From Micromonospora sp. FIMYZ51 (GTDB taxonomy: Bacteria > Actinomycetota > Actinomycetes > Mycobacteriales > Micromonosporaceae), in assembly GCF_038246755.1 (NCBI RefSeq), contig NZ_CP134706.1, forward strand, positions 6,823,501 to 6,887,500: a DNA stretch of 64,000 bases. Direction: 5' to 3'. Position 1 is the stretch's first letter, and each line of letters begins with the position of its first letter. The notes under the pieces were generated by a model, which was not told the DNA's origin, ran no database searches, and saw nothing but the letters and a program-made list of their open reading frames with translations. A program made the position numbers and the translations under genes. Shown here in pieces: positions 17,829 to 31,400 of the stretch.

Positions 17829-19631
17829 TCAAGATGCGGTGCAGGTCAGGGTCGGGGCGCTGTTGCTGCCGTTCCAGGAGCCGAGGAAGCCGAAGGTGGT
17901 GCTGCCCCCGGCACCGAGTGAGCCGTTGAAGGAGACGTTGCTCGCCGTCACCGCCGAGCCGCTGGCGCTGATGGTCGCGTTCCAGGACTGGGTGATCGTC
18001 TGGCCGTTGGCGAAGGTCCAGGTCACCCGCCAACCACTGATCGGGGACGAGCCGGCGGTGACCCGTACCTCGCCCTGGAAGCCGCCCTGCCACTGGTTCT
18101 GGATGGAGTAGGTCGCCGTGCAGCCGCGAGCGCCGGGCGGCGGCGTCGTCGGGTTCGGCGGCGGGGTGGTCGGATTCGGCGGCGGAGTGGTCGGCGGTGG
18201 CCAGCCGGGGCCGCCGGGCGGCCAGCCGACCAGGCCACCGCGGTACTGCCCGGCGGTGACGGTCATCAGCCGGGTGGCTCCCGCGATGCTGCCGCCGGTG
18301 GTGGCCATGCCGCCGATCGTCGTGCCGGAGAGGCTGCCGCCCAGGTAGACCTCGTAGGTCTGCCCGTGCTGGATCCGGTTGGAGGAGAAGACCACCTCCC
18401 GGAAGCTCTTCGGAGCGCGGTAGGAAACCAGCACCTGCCCGCCGGAGACCAGGTGGAGCAGGGTGCCGGCGCCCTGGCTGCTGGACAGTTGGGGAGCGAC
18501 CCAACCCTGGCCCGTGGTCGGCGGCAGGCTGAGCACCGCCATCGAGGTCGAACCGGCCCCGAGCATCGTGCCGCCGTTGAAGTAGACCGGGCCGTTCGAG
18601 TCGAGCGCGCCCTCGCCGGGGCTGCCGGTGCTCGGCCCGCTGACCACGACCGTGCCACCGGCGAAGGTCACCGAGCCGTTGGAGTCGATGCCGTCGATGC
18701 TGGAGTTGACGATTGTGGTTCCGCCGGTGAAGCGGACGAACGCGTTCGGTGCCACGTCGAAGTCGCCGTACCCGTCCTCGACCGCGTTTATCGCGTCGTC
18801 GCGTGCGGTGACGTTGACGCTGCCACCGCTGATGGTGATCTGCTTGCTCTCGATCGCCTCGTAGGAGTTGGTGACGGTGACGCTGCCACCGGAGATGGCG
18901 ACGGTGTTCTCGCCCTTGATGGCGTCGTCGCCCGCGGTCACCCGCACGGTGCCGTTCGTGATGGCGAGCCGGCCCCGGCCCGCCTCGTCGTCGTCGGACT
19001 TGATGCCGTCGCCGCCGGCGGTGACGTCGATGTTTCCGCCGGTGATGTCGAGGAAGTCCTTGCCCCGGATGCCGTCGTCGACCGCGTTCACGGTGATCGT
19101 GCCCGACTCGATGACCAGGCCGTCCTTGCTGGTGATGCCGTCGTACGCGTTGCCCCGCACGGACAGCGCCCCGGATCCCGTGATCCGCAGGTCGGACTTG
19201 CTGAACAGGGCGGCGTTCGGCTCGTCGATGCTCGGATCCGGATAGACGTACCGGGTCGCGTCGGTGAGTCGGCTGGTGGTGCCGGCGGCGAGCGTGATCA
19301 CGACCTCGTCGGCGTCGGCGACCTGGAGGGCCGCGTTGCTGGAGTTGGTGATGGCGGCGCCGTTGAGGATCAGTTCGACGGTGCCCGGGGCGGAGGTGTC
19401 GACGTTGAGGTAACCGTCGTTGAGGGTGCCGGTGATCTCGTAGGTGCCCGGGGCGGTGATGGTCACCGCCCGACCGGCGATGGAGACGTCGGCGCTGGGG
19501 CTGGTGGCACTGGCGCCGGTCAGTGTGATCGGGACGGTCGCCTGCGCGGTGGCCGGTGCCCCCAGCGGACCGGCGATCAAGGCGATCGCGAGCCCGGCGG
19601 GGAGCACGGCTCTCAGCGGGATGCGTGTCAT
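17829..19631 (-). CDS. Secreted DUF4353/Cthe_2159-like beta-helix protein with CBM2
   Basis: This 600-residue exported protein has a signal peptide of about 30 residues (LPAGLAIALIAGPLGAPATAQA). A long repetitive beta-rich domain follows (about 31-440) with recurring units such as DGITSKDGLVIESGTITVNA, then DDGIRGKDFLDITGG and DDAIKGENTVAISGG. This is the pattern of the Cthe_2159-type carbohydrate-binding beta-helix family, whose founding member binds cellulose and polygalacturonate. A Pro/Thr linker with three TTPPPNP-like repeats leads to a C-terminal CBM2 (about 503-600) with conserved tryptophans in ISGWRVTWTF and GSWNGSN. No catalytic site is evident. It probably binds plant cell-wall polymers and is divergent from the xylanase gene. 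Confidence 0.82.
   Translation of the reverse strand: MTRIPLRAVLPAGLAIALIAGPLGAPATAQATVPITLTGASATSPSADVSIAGRAVTITAPGTYEITGTLNDGYLNVDTSAPGTVELILNGAAITNSSNAALQVADADEVVITLAAGTTSRLTDATRYVYPDPSIDEPNAALFSKSDLRITGSGALSVRGNAYDGITSKDGLVIESGTITVNAVDDGIRGKDFLDITGGNIDVTAGGDGIKSDDDEAGRGRLAITNGTVRVTAGDDAIKGENTVAISGGSVTVTNSYEAIESKQITISGGSVNVTARDDAINAVEDGYGDFDVAPNAFVRFTGGTTIVNSSIDGIDSNGSVTFAGGTVVVSGPSTGSPGEGALDSNGPVYFNGGTMLGAGSTSMAVLSLPPTTGQGWVAPQLSSSQGAGTLLHLVSGGQVLVSYRAPKSFREVVFSSNRIQHGQTYEVYLGGSLSGTTIGGMATTGGSIAGATRLMTVTAGQYRGGLVGWPPGGPGWPPPTTPPPNPTTPPPNPTTPPPGARGCTATYSIQNQWQGGFQGEVRVTAGSSPISGWRVTWTFANGQTITQSWNATISASGSAVTASNVSFNGSLGAGGSTTFGFLGSWNGSNSAPTLTCTAS
18136..18198. repeat. 21-nt tandem repeats encoding the Pro/Thr linker
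   Basis: Three consecutive 21-nt units (18136-18156, 18157-18177, 18178-18198) with small differences encode the TTPPPNP repeats between the beta-helix domain and CBM2. Such linkers expand and contract easily. Confidence 0.7.
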
Positions 19632-19686
19632 GGGTCTGTCCTGACTCGGATGGTGGGGACGGGACGCGCGCGTGAATGCATCGACA

Positions 19687-19719
19687 ACTATAGATGAATG
19701 TAACCGATTTCGCGGTTAC
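19687..19719 (-). promoter_or_regulatory. Candidate promoter and operator of DUF4353-CBM2 gene
   Basis: On the reverse strand a TATAGT -10 hexamer occupies 19692-19687, about 56 nt before the start codon. Upstream, GTAACCG (19700-19706) and CGGTTAC (19713-19719) form a perfect inverted repeat over the expected -35 zone, with no good -35 hexamer, as in regulated promoters. Confidence 0.4.
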
Positions 19720-19950
19720 CAACAGTGATCAGGTGGGCGGAACGACCCGCCTGAGGCTTACCGGCGATGACCTCGGCAGCCAGCCCGAACAGAGAAGAAA
19801 CTGCGGCTAGCGCGGGGGGCTCGCCCACCCGCGCCGATGCTGCCGCACGTTCGTCACGCCGAACTACGGTCGGTGACCGAGGTGCCGTGCCCTCGCCAGC
19901 GACGTGCTGGGACGCCAGGGCTTCCGCGACGAACCACCTCGAGCCCCGGA

Positions 19951-19986
19951 CCGAAACTCTCGGATGCTTTCCTCGGAAGTTTCCGA
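19951..19986. promoter_or_regulatory. Two CGAAACTTTCG-like xylanase control elements
   Basis: CCGAAACTCTCGG (19951-19963) and TCGGAAGTTTCCGA (19973-19986) each resemble the CGAAACTTTCG element reported as negative control site in Streptomyces xylanase promoters (from memory). The second is a near-perfect palindrome. Both lie about 350-380 nt upstream of the GH10 start, further than usual. Confidence 0.3.
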
Positions 19987-20114
19987 TAGATACGCTAGCG
20001 CGGCCTTCGATCGTCGTCAATGCACCCCGGCTGAGGCCACCTCCGGGGGCGCACACCCTGCCGTGGCGGTCGCTCGGCCGAGCTGAGCTGGGACGGGCAG
20101 CCAAAACTTCCGCT

Positions 20115-20148
20115 TGAAAATCCGGGAATTCTCTGAAAATCTGAATTC
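20115..20148. repeat. Short AT-rich direct repeat upstream of xylanase operator
   Basis: TGAAAATC occurs at 20115-20122 and 20134-20141, each followed by a GAATTC-containing stretch. It is unusually AT-rich for this DNA and lies just upstream of the LacI-type operator, so it may include promoter elements. Confidence 0.35.
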
Positions 20149-20155
20149 ATCGATT

Positions 20156-24281
<4,126 letters not shown>

Positions 24282-24331
24282 TCACGAGCGCTTGACGGCG
24301 GCGGGATGTCCGCCGACCACTGCATCACCGA

Positions 24332-24361
24332 TCCGGCCCGGGGCGTGCGCTCCGGGCCGGA
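24332..24361. terminator. Hairpin between polyester hydrolase and MFS genes
   Basis: The perfect 10-nt arms 24332-24341 and 24352-24361 surround a 10-nt loop that is itself partly paired. It lies between converging genes and marks the border between the polymer-degradation locus and the biosynthetic cluster. Confidence 0.65.
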
Positions 24362-24455
24362 CCGCAGTGTCGGCGGCGCGCCGGCAGCGCTGCCACGCGC
24401 GCTCGTCGGGTCGGCGCACCGAGGACGCAGTTGCTCAGATGACCGAGGCGCCCGG

Positions 24456-25919
24456 TCACCCACGGCTGGTCACCTGGTCGAGGATGAGCTGCATGACGCG
24501 CCGTTGGGCATGGTTCATGTGCTCCATTGCGACAGCATTGAGGATCTCGGCGTTCGGCTGACCCGCGCGGCTCTCACCGATATCCGGGAGCGCCTCGGAG
24601 TGGGCGGCGGCAAAGAATCCGTTGAGCGCGGTAACCGCACGGTTGGCGAGCGAGACGATCTCGCCCTCCGATGCCTCGGCGGGCAGTGCAAGGAGCGCCG
24701 TGTTGATGCGCAAAAACTCTTCGGGTACGCCCTTCAGTGCCTCGACGAGGCTTATCGTCTCCTCGCGCGGAATCAGGTGGGTCAGCACGATCGCGACGTT
24801 ACGTGCGGCGGGGTCGCGTCCAAGTGCCTGCATGGTGAGCAGCGCTTCGGGCGACAGGTCGGGGGAGACGCCGAGCCGGATCAGCTCATCGACCTCGGAG
24901 CGGATGCGTTCGAGCGCAGCGATTCTGCTGTCGAGTTCCGCACGAAGTCCGACGAACACGGCCGCCGCGAGGACCAGCCAAGGTGCTGCCATCAGGCCAA
25001 TCACGGTGAATCCGATGCCACTGCCGACCATGCCGATCACGAACCAGGTCCGACGCGACACCTTTCCCACCGTCGCCGCGTAGACGCCTGCGCTGAGCAG
25101 GCTGCCGACGGCGATGCCCAGCGCGGCGAAACCGCTGAACTCGGGCAGGTTCTCGCTCGTGAAGTAGGCGGGCAGGATCGTCGCCTGCAACGCTGCGATC
25201 ACCGCGACAAACACCGCCGTCAGCAGGCTCACGCCCAGCACCAGTCGATGCCCGAGCAGGAACCGCCACCCGGTTCCGAGATCAGCCAACATCCCACGGA
25301 CACCGGCCCGCGCAGAACCCGCTCCGGCCTGGGGGATTTCACCCGCCCGAGGGGACATCGCAAACGACAGCAACGCCGCAGCAAGGCTCATCGCGGCGGT
25401 GATGACCAGGGCGGCGGAACTCACGCCGACCAGCCACACCAACAACCCGCCCAGGCCGGGGCCGATCAGCACAAGCGCACCCGACAGCGACTCGCGTACG
25501 CCGACCAGCCGGTCCAGTGCGCCCGGCTTGCCGCCGTCGAGCTGGACGAGACGGGGAAGCAGGGTCTCCCGCGCCGTCATCCCCGGCATGTCGCCGAACG
25601 AGCCGATCACGCCGAGCGCGATGAACCAGGTCAGGTTCAACCCCCACAACTCATCCACCACCGGAACCGCCGCGACCGACCCCGCCGACAGCACGTCGCT
25701 GACGATCGACACGGTGCGTCGGTTGACCAGGTCAACGACCACCCCTGCCAGTACGCCGACGACCGCCGCGACGGCGGCTGTCACCGAGGCAAGAATCCCG
25801 GCGGCGAGGACGTCACCGGTCCTCGCGAGCACCAGCAGCGGGAACAGCACCGACGCGATCCCGTTTCCCAGCAGAGACAGACTGTACGAGCCCAGGTAGG
25901 CCCAGGTGCTTCGACCCAT
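24456..25919 (-). CDS. MFS transporter fused to MerR-like C-terminal effector domain
   Basis: This 487-residue protein has a first part (about 1-325) with ten hydrophobic segments of a drug-type major facilitator, including the RLVGVRESLSGALVLIGPGLGG region. After the tenth segment (PWLVLAAAVFVGL) the expected last two helices are missing. From about residue 326 the sequence becomes a charged helix (LRAELDSRIAALERIRSEVDELI), like the dimerisation helix of MerR regulators. About 140 soluble residues follow, resembling a MerR ligand-binding region with no DNA-binding domain. The junction is near 24944. The gene has its own MerR-type promoter (25926-25956) and lies 45 nt after the last ATP-grasp gene. 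It may export the cluster product or be a relic of a deletion joining an MFS gene to a merR gene. Confidence 0.75.
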   Translation of the reverse strand: MGRSTWAYLGSYSLSLLGNGIASVLFPLLVLARTGDVLAAGILASVTAAVAAVVGVLAGVVVDLVNRRTVSIVSDVLSAGSVAAVPVVDELWGLNLTWFIALGVIGSFGDMPGMTARETLLPRLVQLDGGKPGALDRLVGVRESLSGALVLIGPGLGGLLVWLVGVSSAALVITAAMSLAAALLSFAMSPRAGEIPQAGAGSARAGVRGMLADLGTGWRFLLGHRLVLGVSLLTAVFVAVIAALQATILPAYFTSENLPEFSGFAALGIAVGSLLSAGVYAATVGKVSRRTWFVIGMVGSGIGFTVIGLMAAPWLVLAAAVFVGLRAELDSRIAALERIRSEVDELIRLGVSPDLSPEALLTMQALGRDPAARNVAIVLTHLIPREETISLVEALKGVPEEFLRINTALLALPAEASEGEIVSLANRAVTALNGFFAAAHSEALPDIGESRAGQPNAEILNAVAMEHMNHAQRRVMQLILDQVTSRG

Positions 25920-25925
25920 GAGTCG

Positions 25926-25956
25926 ATCACAAACTGTGCCGCCACGGCACAGTCAA
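25926..25956 (-). promoter_or_regulatory. MerR-type promoter with 19-nt spacer and perfect dyad
   Basis: On the reverse strand TTGACT (25956-25951) and TGTGAT (25931-25926) are separated by 19 nt, the over-long spacing typical of MerR-activated promoters. A perfect inverted repeat, ACTGTGCCG and CGGCACAGT (25933-25953, 3-nt centre), fills the spacer. The predicted start site falls on or next to the ATG at 25919, so the mRNA is probably leaderless. Confidence 0.65.
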
Positions 25957-25964
25957 GCCCTGGC

Positions 25965-27182
25965 TCAGCCCCCAGTCACGATCCGGACGGTCGCCAGCGC
26001 GCTGCGCGCGGTCCGGGTCGCCTCGTCGAGGGTCGCGCCGATCGCGGCCACCCGGCCCGGAATTCGCGGGATCGAGACCAGCTCCCCCACCTCGTCGCCC
26101 GCTCCGACGGCCAACTCCACGGCGAGCACGCCGGGAAGAGCCGCGGCCTGCGCCGTACCGTGCACAGCCGAAACCCTGCCCGGCGAGGCCGGGACACTCA
26201 GGGCGACCGTCGCGTGCCTGGCCGGTCGTGGCGGGACGGCCGGCACCGGACCGCCGGACATGACGGCCAGGTAGTCAGCCATCGTGTCGACCTCGTGCGC
26301 ATAGCCGATCAGCAGCATCATCAGGCCGCCGGGGAAACGTCCGGCGGCCTCGATCAGCCACGGCGTGCCGTCCCGCACGATCCATTCGATGTGTACGAAG
26401 CCGGTGCCGAACCCGGCGGCCACGGTGAGCCGGCGACCCGCGTCGACGAGGGTGTCGTGCAGCTGCGGTGCCAGCCCGGGATCGACGAAATGGGTCACCG
26501 GCACGGGATGCCGGCCGGGCGTGACGTGGGCACCGGTGACGTTGGCGAAGCGCACCTCGCCCCGGTCGAGCAGCAGGTTCGTGCTGTACTGCTCGCCGAT
26601 CACGCGCTGCTCCGCCAGATAGGTCTCGGCGTCCGAGCGAAACATCCGCTGCCAGGCGGCAGGGAGCCCGGCGGGTTCGGCGACGAGCTCCACACCGGAC
26701 GAGCCGGCTCGGGCCGCCGGCTTGAGGACGATTTCGCCGCCGGCCCGCTCGGCGAAGGCCGTCGCCTCGGCGACGTCGCGTACCACCTGCCAGGCCGGGG
26801 AACTGACGCCGGCCACGTCGGCGAGCTGCCGCAGCCGCCACTTGTCCGACAGGATCACCGCCGGGACGCCGCCGGAGCCGGGCAGACCGAGCCGTTCGGC
26901 GAGGCGGGCGGCGAACGGGACACCGGTGTCGTCGGTCGGCAGGATCGCACGCGCCGTCAGCTCCGGATGCCACAGGTGGAACAGGTCGGCGGCGAGCGGA
27001 CGACGGTATTCGAGTTCGTAGAGTTCGTGACCGGGCCAGGACTCGGCCAGGTGCTGCCGGACGCGCCGGTCACGGACCACGGCCGGCTCCACGACGAGCA
27101 GCACGCGTGCGCCGGGCCACAGCCGCTCGATGTGGTCGAGCCAGGTACGGCCGTACCCGACGAGGATCACGTCCGCGTTCAT
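25965..27182 (-). CDS. ATP-grasp amino-acid ligase-like protein, second of pair
   Basis: This 405-residue protein is of the ATP-grasp superfamily, which joins a carboxylate to an amine through an acyl-phosphate. An N-terminal Rossmann-like part begins with DVILVGYG. The ATP-grasp core (about 115-300) shows VLSDKWRLRQLADVAG-like recognition, IVLKPAARAGSSGV (ATP-binding lysine), AETYLAEQRVIGEQYSTNLL and the metal-site segment FVHIEWIVRDGTPWLIEAAGRFPGG. The C-terminal part (about 330-405) resembles the LAL_C2 domain of L-amino-acid ligases. Its ATG overlaps the stop of the first ligase gene by 4 nt, so it is the last gene of the biosynthetic operon. It may add an amino acid to, or release, the peptide. 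The substrates are unknown. Confidence 0.82.
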   Translation of the reverse strand: MNADVILVGYGRTWLDHIERLWPGARVLLVVEPAVVRDRRVRQHLAESWPGHELYELEYRRPLAADLFHLWHPELTARAILPTDDTGVPFAARLAERLGLPGSGGVPAVILSDKWRLRQLADVAGVSSPAWQVVRDVAEATAFAERAGGEIVLKPAARAGSSGVELVAEPAGLPAAWQRMFRSDAETYLAEQRVIGEQYSTNLLLDRGEVRFANVTGAHVTPGRHPVPVTHFVDPGLAPQLHDTLVDAGRRLTVAAGFGTGFVHIEWIVRDGTPWLIEAAGRFPGGLMMLLIGYAHEVDTMADYLAVMSGGPVPAVPPRPARHATVALSVPASPGRVSAVHGTAQAAALPGVLAVELAVGAGDEVGELVSIPRIPGRVAAIGATLDEATRTARSALATVRIVTGG

Positions 27183-28411
27183 GCGGTGGTCACGATCTCG
27201 ACGGCGGCCAGCGCGGCCTCGCCGACCCGGCACGCCTCGGCGACGTCCGTCCCGTGGGCGACCACCCGGGCGGCGGCACTCGGCAGCGAGATCAGCTCGG
27301 TGAGCGTCTCCCCCTCGCGGACCATGACCTCCAGCGCGGCCACGCCGGGCAGGGCGGCGGCGCGGTCGGCACCGCGTACCGAAAGCACCCGGCCCGGACG
27401 CACCCGCTTGGTGAGCATGACCGCGGCCCGGCGGGGTCGGCGCGGCAGCGGGCCGGGCGACTCCCCGGCCATGAGCGAGAGGTACGCGGCGAGCACGTCG
27501 AAGCCGAATGCGTATCCGATCATCACCATGATGGGGTTGCCGGCGAGACGACCGGCGCACTCGACGAGGTGCGGCACACCGTCCTCGACGATCCACTCGC
27601 TGTGGATGAAGCCCGTGCCGAATCCGCTCGCCTCGACCAGCCGCCGAGCCGCTCCGACGAGCGCGTCGTGGTGCTCCGACGGCTCGGGGGTGAGGGTCTC
27701 GGTGACCGGCACCGGGTGGGTCCCGGTCGCGACGTCGGTGGCCACGACCGCCTCGAAGATGACCCGGCCCCGCTCCACAAGCAGGTTCACGTTGTACTGC
27801 CAGCCGGTCATCCGGCGCTCCGCGAGGTAGGACTCGGTCGCCGGACGACGAATGCTGTGATGTGCCGGCGGCCCGGTCATCTCCTCCCAGGCTCTGCGTA
27901 GCCCGCCCGGGTCGGGCACGATCCGCACCCCGGACGAGCCCGCCCGAGCCGTCGGTTTCAGCACCACGCTGCCGACCCGCCCGGCGAAGGCGACCGCCTC
28001 GTCCGGCTCGCGGACCAGTCGCCAGTCCGGATTCGGGATGCCTGCGGCGTCAGCCACCTGCCGCAGCAGGTACTTGTCGCGCAGGATGCCGGCGGGTGCC
28101 GGGCCTGCGCCGGGCCGGCCGAGACGCTGGGCGAGCCGGGCGGCGAACTCGACTGCGGTGTCGTCGATCGGGATGACGGCTGCGGCGGCCAGCTCGGGAT
28201 GCCACAGGTGGAACAGATCGGCCGCCATCGGGCGCTGGAACTCCAGCTCGTAGAGCTCGCACTCCGGCCAGTGCTCGGCCAGGTGGGCGCGGGCGCCGCG
28301 AGCACGGGCCACGGCGGGCTCCTCCACGATGACGACGCGGCGGTCCGGGACGGCCCGCCGCAGCAGGGACAACCAGCCGGAGCCGTAGCCCACGAGAATG
28401 AGGACAGTCAT
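27179..28411 (-). CDS. ATP-grasp amino-acid ligase-like protein, first of pair
   Basis: This 410-residue paralogue of the following gene shares its architecture: LILVGYGSGWL start, ILRDKYLLRQVADAAGIPNP, VVLKPTARAGSSGV, ATESYLAERRMTGWQYNVNLL, GTHPVPVTE and FIHSEWIVEDGVPHLVECAGRLAGN, then a LAL_C2-like tail. It carries a short insertion (PPAHHSIRRP) before the TESYLAE motif that the paralogue lacks. ATG 28411 overlaps the NRPS stop (ATGA). Two tandem ligases suggest two different ligation steps or a heteromeric enzyme. Precedent is the dipeptide and peptide ligases of antibiotic pathways (family knowledge). Confidence 0.82.
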   Translation of the reverse strand: MTVLILVGYGSGWLSLLRRAVPDRRVVIVEEPAVARARGARAHLAEHWPECELYELEFQRPMAADLFHLWHPELAAAAVIPIDDTAVEFAARLAQRLGRPGAGPAPAGILRDKYLLRQVADAAGIPNPDWRLVREPDEAVAFAGRVGSVVLKPTARAGSSGVRIVPDPGGLRRAWEEMTGPPAHHSIRRPATESYLAERRMTGWQYNVNLLVERGRVIFEAVVATDVATGTHPVPVTETLTPEPSEHHDALVGAARRLVEASGFGTGFIHSEWIVEDGVPHLVECAGRLAGNPIMVMIGYAFGFDVLAAYLSLMAGESPGPLPRRPRRAAVMLTKRVRPGRVLSVRGADRAAALPGVAALEVMVREGETLTELISLPSAAARVVAHGTDVAEACRVGEAALAAVEIVTTA

Positions 28412-31400
28412 CGGGACGCTTCCTGGATCGCCTTGGTCAACGAGTGGACGGTGGGGTTCTGGAACAGCGTGGTCAGCCCGATCGTGCGGCCCAGCGCTCG
28501 GCTCAGCCGCGCCTCGACCTCGATCAGCGCGAGTGAGGTGCCGCCGGCCTCGAAGAAGCTGACATCCGGGCCGATCACGGTGCGCCCGAATGCGGCGGTG
28601 CAGACGCGGGTGACCACAGCGGCGAGATCGGCGTCGAGGGCCTCCGCGGCGGGCGCGGGTTCGCCGGTACGCCGAAGCGCGGCGACGTCCGGCTTGCCGT
28701 TGCCGGTGAGCGGGATCTTGCCGACCACCCGGAGCTCCCCTGGGCGTACCGCGGGCGGCAGCATCGCCGAGAGATGACGGCGCAGGTCGGCGGGGGTCAA
28801 CTCGGGTATGCCGGAGGCTGCGGCAGCGAGCTGTTCACCGTCGAGGTACGCGACCGCGTCGTGCACGCCCGGGTGTTCGCGCAGGATGGCCTCGATCTCG
28901 TCGAGCTCGACCCGGTTGCCGTGGACGGAGATCTGGCGGTCGGCGCGACCACGGAACTCGATGGTGCCGTCGGGGCGGCGCAGGCCCAGGTCGCCGGTCC
29001 GGTAGGCGCGGACACCGGGTTCGCCGTACGGGTCGGGCAGGAAGCGGCGGGCGGTGCTGGCGGGATCGCCCAGGTAGCCCAACGCCAGGTAGGGGCTGCG
29101 GACCCAGATCTCACCGGCACCGTTGGCCGGCGCCGGCCGGCCGTGGGAGTCCATGAGCAGGAGTTCGGCGGTGGGGGAATCGGTGCCCACGATCGGTCCG
29201 GTGCCGGTGGTGAATCCGGTGCCGGTGGTGTGGTCGACGGTGGCGGCGACCTGAGGTGTCTCCGTCGCGCCGTAGTGCGAGACGATCCGCGCTGCCGGGC
29301 ACAGCCTGGCCAGGCCGGTGACGTCGGTGGCGTGGACCGGGCCTCCGCCGAAGGCCACCAGCCTGACGGTGGGGAGGGTGGCGCCGGAGGCGGCGAGCAG
29401 CCTGCCCAGGGTGGGGCTGAGGTGGAGGACCGTGATCCGCTGCGCGGACAGCCAGGCCACGAGGGCGGCCGGGGTGGCGGTGTCGGCGGGCGAGGGCAGG
29501 TGCAGGGTGGCACCGGCGCACAGGGCTGGCAGGATCTCGCGCAGCAGCGGATCGTGGCCCACGCCGGACAGCGCGGAGAAGCGGTCGTTCGCGGTGATGG
29601 CGAAGGTCTCCGGATACCAGCGCAGCAGTGCCGTGAGCGGGGCCGCGGAGGCGAGGATCGGCCTGGGGTGGCCGGTCGAGCCCGAGGTGAAGGCCACGTA
29701 ACCGGTTCCGGGCGGGACCGCGATGCCGTGCGGCGCGGGGGTCGGTTCCGGATGGACGACAGGCGTCCGGGCGGTCGCTGCTATGCGCAGCGGGTTTTCC
29801 ACGGCGGTAAGCATCCGCTGTTGCCGAGCCGCCGGCAGGTCGGCGTCGATGAGCAGGTACGGGCGGTTGCCGGTGAGCGCCGCCAGCAAGGCGATGACCA
29901 GGGCCGGGGTGCGTGCGCCGACGATGGCGGCTGGACGGCGGCGGTCGGGGTCGGCCGCATCGAGGTCAGCCCGGCACCGGTCGATGGCCGCGCGCAGCTC
30001 GGCTGCGGTGAGCGTGTGATCGGCCGCGACGAGGCACGGCGCCCCGGCGTCGGCTGCGACGAGGCACGGCGCCCCGGCGTCGAGGCACGGCGCTCCGGCG
30101 TCGGTCGCCGGGGCCGGGCGGGACGGCACAGTCCGCCAGGGCGAACGGACCGCAGGCGCGTCCGGTCTCAGGTCGGCCAGTGGGCGGTCCGGGTCGGTGC
30201 GGAAGGCGGTGAAGGTTGCCACGAGGTCGTCGGCGAGGGTTTGTACGCGGTCCTCGTCGAAGAGGTCCGCGTCGTGGACCAGGTCGACCTCCACGCCGTC
30301 GGCGGTGTCGGTGAAGTATGCGGAGAGGTCGAAGAGGGCGCCCGGCACCGGAGCGGTTTCGGTGGTGACCGTGACGTCATCGCCCAGGTTCGGCGGGCTG
30401 ATGGGGTAGGACAGCATGTTGGACCAGATCTGGAAGATCGGGTTGGCACCGGGGATGCGCGGCGGGGCCAGTTCGCGGACGAGTTCGTCGAAGGGCACGT
30501 GCCGGTTCGCCAGTGCGTCGACGATGGTGCGCGCCACGGTGCGCAGGTTGTCCCGCACCGGCCGGCCCGGGTCCAGCGACAACCGCAGCACCAGCGAGTT
30601 GTTGAAGAATCCCACCGAGTCGCTGGTCTCGGCACCGTCGCGGCCGGCCACGGGGGTGCCGAGGACGAGATCCTGCTGGCCGGTGAGCCGGTGCACAACC
30701 GCGGCAAGGCCCAGGGTGAGCAGGGGGAACAACGGGACGCGGTAGGCCGCCGCCAGCCGGCGCAGGGCCTGCGCGGTCGTCGCGTCGAGCCGGCGGCGGA
30801 CCCGGCCGGCCCGGAACCGGGGCGTGACCGGCCGCCGCCGGGTGAACGGCAGCCGGATCGGCTCGGGCAGCCCGGCGAGCCGGTCCCGCCAGTACTCCAG
30901 CTGTCGGGACACCTCGGCCCGGTGGCCCGCAGATCGCAGGGCGGCGGCGACCGCCGGAAACTGCACCGGCTCCCCGGCCGGGAGTTCACCGCGGTAGGCG
31001 AGGCCGATGTCGCGCTGCACCACCTCCATCGACCAGCCGTCGACGACGATGTGATGCCCGACCAGGGCGAGGTGGCAGACGCCGTCCCCGGTGATCAGGG
31101 CCTCGGCGCGGAACAGCGACGCATCCAGCGCGAACGGCCGCCGGACCACCTCGTCGGCCCACTCGGTGACGTTCGCCGCGTCGCCCCGGTGCACGGTGAG
31201 CGGCGGCTCGGTGGGTGGCTCGGTGACCATCTGCACCGGGCGGTCGGCGACCGTGCCGATCCGGGTACGCAGCGCGGCGTGCCTTGTCACCACGGTGGCG
31301 ATCGCGCGGGCCAACCGGTCGAGGTCGAGCGGACCGTCAAGGCGCAACAGCGCGGGGACGTGGTAGGCGGAGCAGTGCGGGTACATCTGGTGCAGCAGGT

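Noticed and set aside
19688..20117. ORFs of 116-138 codons in the intergenic region between the CBM2 protein and the xylanase
   Set aside because: They lack ribosome binding sites and domains, overlap each other on both strands, and cover operator-like elements.
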